A stretch of DNA of 13,838 nucleotides from Gemmatimonadota bacterium (GCA_016207445.1 JACQPS010000250.1:1-13838), one strand, 5' to 3'. Positions 6,441-12,543 are shown, counted from the first letter of the stretch. Made by a program: numbers and translations. The notes: a model not told the origin generated them from the letters alone.

Positions 6441-7052
6441 ATGACGGCTCGGCGGCCGCTAACGGAAAGCCGCGGCGAGATCGCGCTGCATGCGCGCGCG
6501 ATGGACAACCTGCGCTACATCCGCGAGACGATGGAGCGGGCGGGTTCGTTCACGGCAGTGCCGGGTTGGGGCGGCGTGGGGATGGGTGTGACGGCGCTGG
6601 CGGCGGCGTGGGTGGCGTCGCGGCAGACGAGCGAGAGCGCGTGGCTGGCGACCTGGGTGATCGAAGCACTGGTGGCGGCGGTGATTGCGAGCGGGGCGAT
6701 GGCGTACAAGGCGCGTGCGGCGGGCGTCCCGCTGCTGTCCGGTCCGGCGCGCAAGTTCGCGCTGAGCTTCTCGCCGCCGATTCTGGTGGGGGTCCTGTTG
6801 ACGCTCGTCCTCTACCGCACGGGTTTTGTGGGGCTCCTGCCGGGCATCTGGCTGCTGCTCTACGGTACGGCCGTGATGGCCGCGGGCGCATTCTCCGTCC
6901 GGGTCGTGCCGGTGATGGGGTTCTGTTTCCTGCTCCTGGGCGGCGGCGCCCTGTTCGCGCCCGGGTCGTGGGGCGACGCGTTCATGGCCGCCGGGTTCGG
7001 GGGACTCGAGCTGGTGTTCGGCATCATCATCGCAAGGAGACACGGTGGCTAA
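6441..7052 (+). CDS. Uncharacterised multi-pass membrane protein
   Basis: A 203-residue protein. About 38 hydrophilic residues (MTARRPLTESRGEIALHARA and on to about 38) come first, then roughly six hydrophobic segments near 39-59, 68-88, 112-125, 129-150, 155-173 and 180-197. It is therefore an inner-membrane protein. I recognise no catalytic motif. Its gene overlaps the downstream winged-helix regulator by 8 bases, so the two are co-transcribed and probably act together, for example as a membrane sensor or target with its transcription factor. I chose the ATG at 6441 because residues before it (back to 6315) look like read-through of a non-coding GC-rich gap and because a promoter-like TTGACA lies at 6405. 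Confidence 0.8.
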   Translation: MTARRPLTESRGEIALHARAMDNLRYIRETMERAGSFTAVPGWGGVGMGVTALAAAWVASRQTSESAWLATWVIEALVAAVIASGAMAYKARAAGVPLLSGPARKFALSFSPPILVGVLLTLVLYRTGFVGLLPGIWLLLYGTAVMAAGAFSVRVVPVMGFCFLLLGGGALFAPGSWGDAFMAAGFGGLELVFGIIIARRHGG

Positions 7053-7443
7053 GTCATCTCCCGCGAACCGGCGCCAGGTTCGTGCGGACCCGCCCGAGCC
7101 GCGGGCGGCCCGTTCCGCCCGGGCGCGTCCAGTCAAAGCTGCGCCGCTCGCCCTGGATCGGCTCATTCACGAACGTATCCGCCTCGGCATCGTCAGCGCC
7201 CTCGCCGTCAACGATGCGCTCAGCTTCATCGATCTGAAGCGGCTGCTGCAGACGACGGATGGCAACCTCAGCGTCCACGCGCGGAAGCTGGAAGAGGCCG
7301 GCTACGTCCACTGCGAGAAGTCGTTCGCCGGACGCGTGCCGCGCACCGAGTACCGGCTGACGTCCGCGGGCCGCGACGCGCTCGGCCGTTACCTGGACCA
7401 TATGGAGGCGCTGATCCGCTCGACGCGCGTTGAACGGAGTTGA
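7045..7443 (+). CDS. Winged-helix transcriptional regulator (HTH_34/PF13601-like)
   Basis: A 132-residue DNA-binding protein. Residues 1-36 are a basic, Pro/Arg/Ala-rich, probably disordered arm. Residues about 38-125 form a winged helix: LIHERIRLGIVSALAVNDALSF, the recognition region TDGNLSVHARKLEEAGYV (71-88), a wing with GRVPRTEYRLTSAGRDAL, then LDHMEALI. This pattern is typical of the small MarR/ArsR-like PF13601 regulators. It starts at a GTG with AAGGAG about 6 bases upstream and overlaps the membrane-protein gene by 8 bases. It lacks ArsR metal-binding cysteines. The ligand or target is unknown; autoregulation of this two-gene operon would be usual for the type. Confidence 0.88.
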   Translation: MAKSSPANRRQVRADPPEPRAARSARARPVKAAPLALDRLIHERIRLGIVSALAVNDALSFIDLKRLLQTTDGNLSVHARKLEEAGYVHCEKSFAGRVPRTEYRLTSAGRDALGRYLDHMEALIRSTRVERS

Positions 7444-7498
7444 AAGTCGAAAGTCGACGACACCAGCCCGGATCACTTTCAACTTTCAACTTTCAACT
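7438..7498. repeat. Heptamer tandem repeat and long imperfect inverted repeat
   Basis: Positions 7475-7498 are 3.4 tandem copies of ACTTTCA. Positions 7438-7454 read AGTTGAAAGTCGAAAGT, the reverse complement of the repeat with one mismatch (16 of 17 against 7475-7491), so the two sides could form a stem with a 20-base loop. The left arm includes the TGA stop (7441-7443) of the winged-helix gene. The low-GC unit stands out against the surrounding GC-rich DNA. Confidence 0.8.
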
Positions 7499-7516
7499 GT
7501 GACCTTTGTACCAGGC

Positions 7517-7541
7517 AGCCCCCCGCGCGGGGGCTCATTTT
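7517..7541 (+). terminator. Intrinsic terminator after the membrane protein/regulator operon
   Basis: AGCCCCC (7517-7523) pairs perfectly with GGGGGCT (7529-7535) around a 5-base CGCGC loop and is followed by CATTTT. This is a compact Rho-independent terminator. It ends only 15 bases before the uppS ATG. Confidence 0.75.
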
Positions 7542-7556
7542 CGGCCGCGAGTCTTT

Positions 7557-8282
7557 ATGAAGCAAAGATCTTTGGCAAGACCGGGACTGCACGTGGCGAT
7601 CATCATGGACGGCAACGGGCGCTGGGCGCAGGCCCGCGGTCAGCCGCGCGTGGCGGGGCATCGCGCGGGCGCGCGGGCGGTGCGGCGCGTGGTGGAGTCC
7701 GCGCCGGGGCTGGGGATCGCTACGCTCACGCTGTACGCTTTCTCGTCGGACAACTGGCAACGGCCGGCGAGCGAAGTGCGTGCGCTCATGAAGCTGTTCG
7801 ACCGTTACCTGCGCACCGAGACGGCGACGTGCGTGGAAAAGGGCGTGCGCCTGAGCGTGATCGGCCGGCGCGATCGGCTGTCGCCTGAGCTGGTGCGGGG
7901 GATCGAGGCGGCCGAGCGTGTGACGGCGGGCGGAACCGTGCTGCACCTCCGGCTCGCCGTGGATTACTCGGCACGGGACGTCATCCTGGAGGCGGCGCTG
8001 CGGGTCAACGGCTCGGGCCGACTGACGCGGGCGGAGTTCGCGCGTCTGCTCGGGCAGGCCATGAACGCGCGCGGTCCCGCCCCCGATGTAGACCTGCTCG
8101 TCCGTACCGGAGGCGAGTTTCGCCTGAGCGACTTCCTGCTGTGGGAGTGCGCGTACGCGGAGCTCGTCTTCAGCTCGCGCATGTGGCCGGAGTTCGGCGC
8201 CGCCGACCTGGAGGCCGTGGTGCGCGAGTTTCAACAGCGGGAACGCAGGTACGGCGGCCTGCGAGACGCCGCCGCCGGGTAA
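7557..8282 (+). CDS. uppS: Isoprenyl transferase, undecaprenyl diphosphate synthase family
   Basis: A 241-residue cis-prenyltransferase. These enzymes condense isopentenyl diphosphate onto farnesyl diphosphate to make the lipid carrier for cell-wall sugars. Conserved blocks are HVAIIMDGNGRWAQARG (12-28; catalytic Asp18), GHRAGARAVRRVVE (34-47), LTLYAFSSDNWQRP (57-70) and LVRTGGEFRLSDFLLWECAYAEL (181-203). Length is normal. The usual YGGR block is replaced by DYSARDVI (136-143), a small departure that may mark a paralogue with altered chain length. I chose the ATG at 7557 because it is 12 residues before the first conserved block and because earlier in-frame starts would have to lie before or within the terminator hairpin. 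There is no clear Shine-Dalgarno sequence. Its neighbours are not the usual cdsA/dxr. Confidence 0.92.
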   Translation: MKQRSLARPGLHVAIIMDGNGRWAQARGQPRVAGHRAGARAVRRVVESAPGLGIATLTLYAFSSDNWQRPASEVRALMKLFDRYLRTETATCVEKGVRLSVIGRRDRLSPELVRGIEAAERVTAGGTVLHLRLAVDYSARDVILEAALRVNGSGRLTRAEFARLLGQAMNARGPAPDVDLLVRTGGEFRLSDFLLWECAYAELVFSSRMWPEFGAADLEAVVREFQQRERRYGGLRDAAAG

Positions 8283-8290
8283 CTTCGCTG

Positions 8291-8333
8291 CCGCACGAGG
8301 CGCCGCCGCCGCCGCCGCATCCCGCACGAGGCG
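8291..8333 (+). repeat. 12-base direct repeat flanking a CCG run, in the gap 8283-8410
   Basis: CCGCACGAGGCG occurs at 8291-8302 and again at 8322-8333, separated by a GCC/CCG trinucleotide run. The period is 31 bases. It lies between uppS and the hydrolase gene and may be a slippage product. I see no terminator here. Confidence 0.55.
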
Positions 8334-8398
8334 ACGCCGCCGTCGTTCCCGTCTTCCCTCCCCCGCGCTCGCCGCTGGTTCGCAGGTGGCCGCGGCCG

Positions 8399-8404
8399 TA
8401 GCTT
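8399..8404 (+). promoter_or_regulatory. Candidate -10 element just before the hydrolase ATG
   Basis: TAGCTT ends 6 bases before the ATG at 8411, the spacing expected if transcription starts at the A of the start codon. No Shine-Dalgarno sequence precedes the ATG. No good -35 is visible 16-18 bases upstream, so this is tentative. Confidence 0.35.
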
Positions 8405-8410
8405 TGCCGC

Positions 8411-9337
8411 ATGCGGCTCATTGCTCTCGTCGTCGTGGCCGCGCTCGCCGCCGGGGCGGCGTGCGATTACCCGTTCGCGCCCGGAGTCGGCGACGACCTG
8501 GCTGAGCTCGCCTCCCGGAAAGGAGAGCTGGTAGGAGTCGAGGATCTGGGGCTGGTGGAGGAAACGCCCGAGGAGCGCTTCTTCGACCTGCGCCTCTCCT
8601 CTTCCAGCGGCCTGGAGGTGACGGCCCGGCTGCGCGTTCCGTCGGGCGCGCGTGCCGGCGACGGCCGGGCGGGCGTCGTGCTCGCCGGTGGGCGCGACAC
8701 CGGGCGCGACGCGGTGCGGCGGCTGCCGCCCGGACTGGACGAGCTGGTCATCTCCTTCGACTACCCCGAGCTGCTGAAGGAGCGGGAGGAGAAGGAGGTG
8801 ATCCGCCGGACGGAGGACTATCGCGACGCGGCCTGGGAGGTCCCGGCCATCCTCATGTTGCTCGCGGATTATCTCGCGACGCGTCCGGAGGTGGACGCGA
8901 ACCGCATCGCGCTGGTAGGCGCCTCCTTCGGCGGCTTTTTCGCGCCGGTCGCCGCGGCCGCCGACCCGCGCTTCGGCAACGTCGCGCTCATCTATACCGG
9001 CGCGGGACTGCACCTGCTGGTCGAGCAGAACCTGAAGGCGGATGTGCCGCCGGCGGCGCGGCAGCTCGGCGCGGAGCTCGCGGTGCTGCCGATCCAGCGA
9101 CTCGAGCCCGCGCGCTACGTGGGGCGCATCGCGCCGCGGCCGCTGCTGCTCGTGAACGGCCTGTTCGACGATCGCATCACGCGTGAGAGCGCGGAGGCGT
9201 TGCTCGACGCCGCGCGGCCGCCCAAGGAGATCGTCTGGCTGCCGACGGGGCATCTGGAGTCGGACTCGCTCCGCCTGATTCGCGAGCTGGTGGATACCGC
9301 CTTCGCGCGCCTGCCGCTGCTCCGGGGCACGCGCTGA
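8411..9337 (+). CDS. Exported alpha/beta hydrolase (esterase/dienelactone-hydrolase-like)
   Basis: A 308-residue protein. Residues 1-18 form a hydrophobic signal ending GAAC, so it is a Sec signal peptide or a lipoprotein signal with Cys18; the -3 glycine makes the lipobox non-ideal. The alpha/beta-hydrolase core follows. GVVLAGGRDTGRD (88-100) is likely near the oxyanion region. The nucleophile elbow GASFGG holds Ser172, with Asp253 or Asp254 (NGLFDDRI) and His281 (PTGHLE) completing the triad. The acidic-basic stretch ELLKEREEKEVIRRTEDY (119-136) looks like a helical insertion. The substrate is unknown: an ester or small peptide in the periplasm. The next gene begins one base after its stop, so the two form an operon. 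Confidence 0.85.
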   Translation: MRLIALVVVAALAAGAACDYPFAPGVGDDLAELASRKGELVGVEDLGLVEETPEERFFDLRLSSSSGLEVTARLRVPSGARAGDGRAGVVLAGGRDTGRDAVRRLPPGLDELVISFDYPELLKEREEKEVIRRTEDYRDAAWEVPAILMLLADYLATRPEVDANRIALVGASFGGFFAPVAAAADPRFGNVALIYTGAGLHLLVEQNLKADVPPAARQLGAELAVLPIQRLEPARYVGRIAPRPLLLVNGLFDDRITRESAEALLDAARPPKEIVWLPTGHLESDSLRLIRELVDTAFARLPLLRGTR

Positions 9338-9338
9338 C

Positions 9339-10022
9339 GTGACCGAACGAGTGACACGGCGCCCGCGACGCGGCTGGCGCGCGCTCAGGGCGCCCGCCGA
9401 GCGGCACGGGCGCCTGCTCGTTTGCGCGCTCCTGGGCGCGAGCGTGTCCGCATGTATGCCCTGGGTCGTGGGCGAGACCGCCGAGACGCTTCCGCGTGGT
9501 CGCGTGGCCACGGGCGCCGGACTCGCGACTCTCGCGCCGCCCGACCATCCGCTGAAGGTACTGCCGGTCCCGCAGGTCTGGGCGCGCCTGGGCGTGAGCA
9601 GCCGCACCGACCTCGGGCTCGTGTACGCGGCGCCCGCCTCCTTCGCGCTGCAGGCGAAGGTCAGGGCCGCGAGCCCGGCCGGGATTCCCCTGGCTGCTTT
9701 GGCCGGCGCCGGCCTGCACATCATTCCGGACGTGCTCGGGGAGGACGTCGCGGTGACCACGCCCTTCGCGCTGCTCGGGGTCGTGGCGTCCGCCCCGGCA
9801 CGTGAGCGGCGCGCGACCTGGTACGGAGCGTTGCGAGGCTTTTTCCCCGCCCATCTCGGGGACGACTTCGCGATCACGCTCTGGCTCGTCGGGAGCGCGG
9901 GCGCAGCGTGGACGCGCGGCTCCTGGCAACTCGGCCCGGAGCTCGGGGTGGTAATGCCGACGACGGATCCGGAAGGGTCGCTCGTGCTGGGCAGCTTCAG
10001 CGTGCGCAGGAGGATACGCTAG
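9339..10022 (+). CDS. Putative outer-membrane/periplasmic lipoprotein, unknown function
   Basis: A 227-residue protein starting at a GTG one base after the hydrolase stop (translational coupling); a second GTG at 9351 is an alternative. After an arginine-rich N-region, a hydrophobic stretch RLLVCALLGASVSAC ends in a good lipobox (VSAC, Cys39). The n-region is unusually long for a lipoprotein, which may favour a later start. The mature part has alternating hydrophobic/polar segments rich in Gly and Ala, such as RVATGAGLATLAPP and FAITLWLVGSAGAAW. These resemble outer-membrane beta-strands. I do not recognise a family. Pairing with an exported hydrolase suggests an envelope function, but this is only inference. 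Confidence 0.75.
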   Translation: MTERVTRRPRRGWRALRAPAERHGRLLVCALLGASVSACMPWVVGETAETLPRGRVATGAGLATLAPPDHPLKVLPVPQVWARLGVSSRTDLGLVYAAPASFALQAKVRAASPAGIPLAALAGAGLHIIPDVLGEDVAVTTPFALLGVVASAPARERRATWYGALRGFFPAHLGDDFAITLWLVGSAGAAWTRGSWQLGPELGVVMPTTDPEGSLVLGSFSVRRRIR

Positions 10023-10045
10023 CTGAGAGCCCGGTCGTCGCCGAA

Positions 10046-10516
10046 TCAGGTCTCTGCCGCGCTCTGCTCCAGCCTGGCCCGGGACGGCTGCTGGAGCTGT
10101 CGCTGCAGTTCCAGGTACAGGAAACGGGTCTCCAGCAGGTTCCAGACGCGCAGCATCGCCTCGAAGGAGTCGAATGGCTTGGTCAGAAAGTCCTTGGCGC
10201 CGACCAGGAGGGCCCGCCGCTTCGCCTCGGGCGTGATGTCCGCCGTCAGCACCAGGATGGGCAGGTAGGTGCCTTCCGGGATCTTGGGCCGCAGCTGCTC
10301 CATGACCGCGAAGCCGTCCATCTCGGGCATGTGCAGGTCGAGCAGGATCAGGTCCGGCGCAAATTCGTCGAAGATGGCGACGACCTCGCGCGCATCGGTG
10401 GTCGTACGCACGTGCGCGTATCCCGCCTTTTGCAGCAGCTTTTCCAGCAGCCGGAGGTTTCCGCCCTCGTCGTCGACGACCAGGACACGCGCTTCTTTGA
10501 TGATCTCGGGACGCAT
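10046..10516 (-). CDS. Stand-alone response regulator (receiver domain plus helical tail)
   Basis: A 156-residue CheY-like receiver. Acidic pocket Asp15/Asp16 (VLVVDDE), phospho-acceptor Asp60 (ILLDLHMPEMDG), Thr91 (VLTAD) and Lys113 (FLTKPF) are all present, so it should be phosphorylatable. Residues about 116-156 (MLRVWNLLETRFLYLELQRQLQ) form a helix like the linker that joins receivers to HD-GYP or other output domains in RpfG-type proteins, but no output domain follows. It may signal by protein contact. GGGAGGA 7 bases before the ATG supports the start. No histidine kinase is adjacent. Its 3' end converges on the lipoprotein gene with 23 bases between stops, where I see no terminator. Confidence 0.92.
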   Translation of the reverse strand: MRPEIIKEARVLVVDDEGGNLRLLEKLLQKAGYAHVRTTTDAREVVAIFDEFAPDLILLDLHMPEMDGFAVMEQLRPKIPEGTYLPILVLTADITPEAKRRALLVGAKDFLTKPFDSFEAMLRVWNLLETRFLYLELQRQLQQPSRARLEQSAAET

Positions 10517-10578
10517 CGCTGTGTCCTCCCGCGTGCAGCGAGCGGAATGAGCTGGGTGGGCGGGTGGATCCCGACCGA

Positions 10579-10607
10579 AGCGTAATCTGCGCGGGCGGTC
10601 CGGTCAA
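10579..10607 (-). promoter_or_regulatory. Sigma70-type promoter for the response-regulator gene
   Basis: Minus strand: TTGACC (10607-10602), a 17-base spacer, then TACGCT (10584-10579). Transcription would begin near 10572, giving a leader of about 55 bases with a good Shine-Dalgarno sequence. Confidence 0.6.
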
Positions 10608-10614
10608 GATTGAC
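10603..10614. promoter_or_regulatory. Palindrome GTCAA-GA-TTGAC over the response-regulator -35
   Basis: A 12-base inverted repeat with perfect 5-base arms overlaps the -35 hexamer. It could be a repressor or activator site. It may also simply present a TTGAC on each strand. Confidence 0.3.
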
Positions 10615-10686
10615 GCGCACGTTCTCGCGTTCCCGCGCATTTTTTCGGCAGCGCGCGTGTATCGCCCCGAAGGGATGGCGAAACCC

Positions 10687-10715
10687 TTGCCTGCTTTGTG
10701 CGTCGAGGCTATTCT
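10687..10715 (+). promoter_or_regulatory. Sigma70-type promoter firing into the gene-free gap
   Basis: Plus strand: TTGCCT (10687-10692), a 17-base spacer, then TATTCT (10710-10715). The predicted start is near 10722. No protein gene follows on this strand before the antisense amidohydrolase, which points to a non-coding transcript. Confidence 0.6.
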
Positions 10716-10721
10716 GCGCGC

Positions 10722-11005
10722 GGACGTCCGAGCGAGCGGTCGCAAGCTCGGACGTCTGATCTGCCGACGGGACGCTGTCGGTGGGTCCGCTCGCGGGGAT
10801 TTCGGCCCCCACGAGTCGGTTGCGAGGTCGCTGGCCGCAACCGTAGCCCCGACGAAGAGCTCCGGGGCACCTGAGTCGTAGACCGCACGACGAGGGGAAG
10901 GGATTCAAACTCGGTCACCGCACGCGGTGACGCTGAATCGAGCAGGATCTCGCCAGCGGAGCGGCGCCCCCGGGTCTGCAGCGTGCTGAGGCCCGGGGGC
11001 TTCGT
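10722..11005 (+). ncRNA. Candidate structured non-coding RNA, family not recognised
   Basis: Within the 600-base gap 10517-11116, the stretch after the promoter at 10687-10715 is dense in inverted repeats. Stems are: 10723-10733/10746-10756 (11 bp perfect, GACGTCCGAGC); 10764-10768/10777-10781; 10791-10798/10807-10814 (one mismatch); 10817-10824/10836-10843 (8 bp perfect, CGGTTGCG); 10846-10851/10863-10868 (6 bp); 10875-10879/10887-10891; and nested 10902-10907/10934-10939 outside 10914-10920/10925-10931. A terminator-like hairpin ends it. I find no RNase P, tmRNA, SRP, 6S or tRNA signatures. Open frames here lack ribosome sites and protein-like composition. It is transcribed away from the response-regulator gene and would run antisense into the amidohydrolase gene if not terminated. 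Structure is seen by eye; transcription is inferred. Confidence 0.45.
10966..11000 (+). terminator. Terminator-like hairpin ending the candidate RNA
   Basis: GCCCCCGGGTC (10966-10976) pairs with GGCCCGGGGGC (10990-11000): 10 Watson-Crick pairs plus one G-U, with a 13-base loop. The sequence TTCGTTCATCC follows on the plus strand, T-rich but not a clean run. On the minus strand no T-run follows, so it fits the plus-strand transcript better. 11001-11116 shows nothing else that I can identify. Confidence 0.45.
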
Positions 11006-11116
11006 TCATCCTACCGGCCTCGCTCCCGAGCTGCTTCCCGGCGGACCGCTGCGACCCGAACGTGAACGCTGGTCTCGGCGTACTTCGGTCTGGCGCTGCC
11101 GCGCGCCACCTGGAGT

Positions 11117-12466
11117 CTAACCGTGAACTGAGAAAGCGCGCCGCTTCAGCTGGCCGAGTGCCCGGCGCGCCTCGGCGAGCGTCGGTTCGCGCTCCAGCGT
11201 GGCGAGCTCGCGATCGCGCAGCAGCACCCGACCGTCGACCAGCGTCCAGCGGACGTCGGCGGCCCGGGCCGCGTACACGAGCCGCGAGGCGACGCCCGCC
11301 GCGTCGTCGTCCTCCGCCGGCTGGCAGTGCGGGCCCGTCAGGTCCACGGCGATCACATCCGCTCGCTTGCCGACCTCGAGGCTGCCGATCTCCTGCTCCA
11401 GGCGCAGCAGCCGCGCGCCGCCGAGCGTGGCCATCTCCAGGACATCGGCGGCGGTGAGCGCACCCGGTCCCGCGACCGTGGATTGCAGCAGCGCGGCCAA
11501 CCGCATCTCCAGGAACGCATCGAGCGTGTTGTTGCACGGTGCGCCGTCCGCGCCGATGCCGACCTCGACGCCCGCCCGGCGAAGCTCGGCTACCCGCGCG
11601 ATGCCGGAGCCGAGCTTGAGGTTCGAGCTCGGGCAGTGGGCCACGCCCGTGCGAGTGCGCGCGAGAATCTCCATCTCTCCCGCGGCCAGATGAACGCAGT
11701 GGGCCAGCAGCAGACGGCTTTCCGTCAGACCCAGCCGGTGCAGGTATGCGATGTTCGATGCGCCGCGCCGACTCTGGACCAGCGCACACTCGGCGCGGCT
11801 CTCGGACGCGTGCGTGTGAACCAGCACGCCGCGCTCGCGCGCGCTGCGCGCCACCTCCCGGAGCAGCGCGTCGCTGCTCGTGAGCGCGAAGCGCGGCGCG
11901 AAGCAGTAGTGGATCCGTCCGCCCTCCGCCCCATCCCACCGCTCCAGCAGGTCGAGGCTCTCGCGCAGCGATGCGTCCGTGCGCTCGCGCAGGCCGGGAG
12001 GAACTTCGTCGCCCTCGTCCATCATGCATTTGCCGGCGAACGCACGCAGCCCGCTATCGCGCAGCGCCCGGAAAATCTCCTCCGTGTGGTGGACCGTCCC
12101 CATGTCCACCACCGTGGTCGTGCCGCCCAGGATCAGCTCGGCGCAGCCCAGGCGCGCGGACGCAGCCAGGGTCTCCGGGTCGTGCGCCGCCTCCAGGGGC
12201 CACACCCGGAGCCGCAGCCATTCCAGCAGCTCGAGGTCGTCCGCCTGACCGCGGAATCCCGTCTGACACAGGTGCACGTGCGTCTGAACGAGACCGGGCA
12301 ACAGCGCGAGGTGGGACGCATCGACAACGAGGTCCGCCGCGGCCGGCGCGCCGGTCCCGACCGCGCCGATGCGGCCATCGGCCAGGTACAGGTCGCCCCG
12401 GATGACCCGCCGGCCGGCATCCATGGTCACCAGCAGGGCGTTGCGGAAGAGGATCGACTCGGGCAT
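11117..12466 (-). CDS. Amidohydrolase-family purine/nucleoside deaminase (5'-deoxyadenosine/SAH/8-oxoguanine deaminase-like)
   Basis: A 449-residue metal-dependent hydrolase of the ATZ/TRZ-type subgroup. It has an N-terminal beta-sandwich part (residues 1-55), the TIM barrel starting PGLVQTHVHLCQTGFRG (57-73), and a C-terminal return to the sandwich (GSLEVGKRADVIAVDL, 361-376). Metal and catalytic residues are His63, His65, His219 (HTHASE), Glu222, His256 (LAHCVHL) and Asp307 (GADGAPCNN). The pattern with DDLELLEWL and MMDEGDEVPPGLR is close to proteins I recall as 5'-deoxyadenosine deaminases. S-adenosylhomocysteine, 8-oxoguanine or guanine remain possible. It is divergent from a xanthine dehydrogenase-type gene, which favours purine turnover. 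I chose the ATG at 12466; a TTG at 12484 would add six residues. There is no close Shine-Dalgarno sequence. Confidence 0.9.
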   Translation of the reverse strand: MPESILFRNALLVTMDAGRRVIRGDLYLADGRIGAVGTGAPAAADLVVDASHLALLPGLVQTHVHLCQTGFRGQADDLELLEWLRLRVWPLEAAHDPETLAASARLGCAELILGGTTTVVDMGTVHHTEEIFRALRDSGLRAFAGKCMMDEGDEVPPGLRERTDASLRESLDLLERWDGAEGGRIHYCFAPRFALTSSDALLREVARSARERGVLVHTHASESRAECALVQSRRGASNIAYLHRLGLTESRLLLAHCVHLAAGEMEILARTRTGVAHCPSSNLKLGSGIARVAELRRAGVEVGIGADGAPCNNTLDAFLEMRLAALLQSTVAGPGALTAADVLEMATLGGARLLRLEQEIGSLEVGKRADVIAVDLTGPHCQPAEDDDAAGVASRLVYAARAADVRWTLVDGRVLLRDRELATLEREPTLAEARRALGQLKRRAFSVHG

Positions 12467-12502
12467 CGAAGGTTCGCGCTCCAAGGGGCTAGCACGGTAA
12501 CG

Positions 12503-12539
12503 GCGCGCGCGCGGGCGCGCCAGCCGCCCGCGCGCGCGC
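12503..12539. repeat. 15-bp perfect GC-only inverted repeat in the divergent promoter region
   Basis: 12503-12517 (GCGCGCGCGCGGGCG) is the exact reverse complement of 12525-12539, with a 7-base loop. Both arms are alternating CG tracts, which can adopt Z-DNA or cruciform forms. It abuts the -35 of the xanthine dehydrogenase promoter, between two divergent genes, where an operator or insulator would be expected. Confidence 0.8.
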
Positions 12540-12543
12540 GTGC

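Noticed and set aside
8231..10745. Long minus-strand open frames covering the hydrolase, lipoprotein and part of the response-regulator region
   Set aside because: They are antisense or alternate-frame readings of high-GC coding DNA. The plus-strand genes have signals, a catalytic triad and coupled starts, and the response regulator has its own frame.
10901..10913. T-loop-like GGATTCAAAC suggesting a tRNA or tmRNA
   Set aside because: The flanking bases do not form a T-stem and no acceptor, anticodon or CCA end can be placed. The GATTCA instead pairs with TGAATC at 10934-10939.
10722..11005. RNase P RNA, tmRNA, SRP RNA or 6S RNA as identity of the structured region
   Set aside because: The conserved RNase P core, the tmRNA ends, the SRP tetraloop segment and the single long 6S rod are not visible.
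10905..11012. 34-codon minus-strand frame starting ATGAACGAAGC
   Set aside because: It has a poor ribosome site, no recognisable sequence, and lies over the palindromes of the candidate RNA, so its openness is probably incidental.
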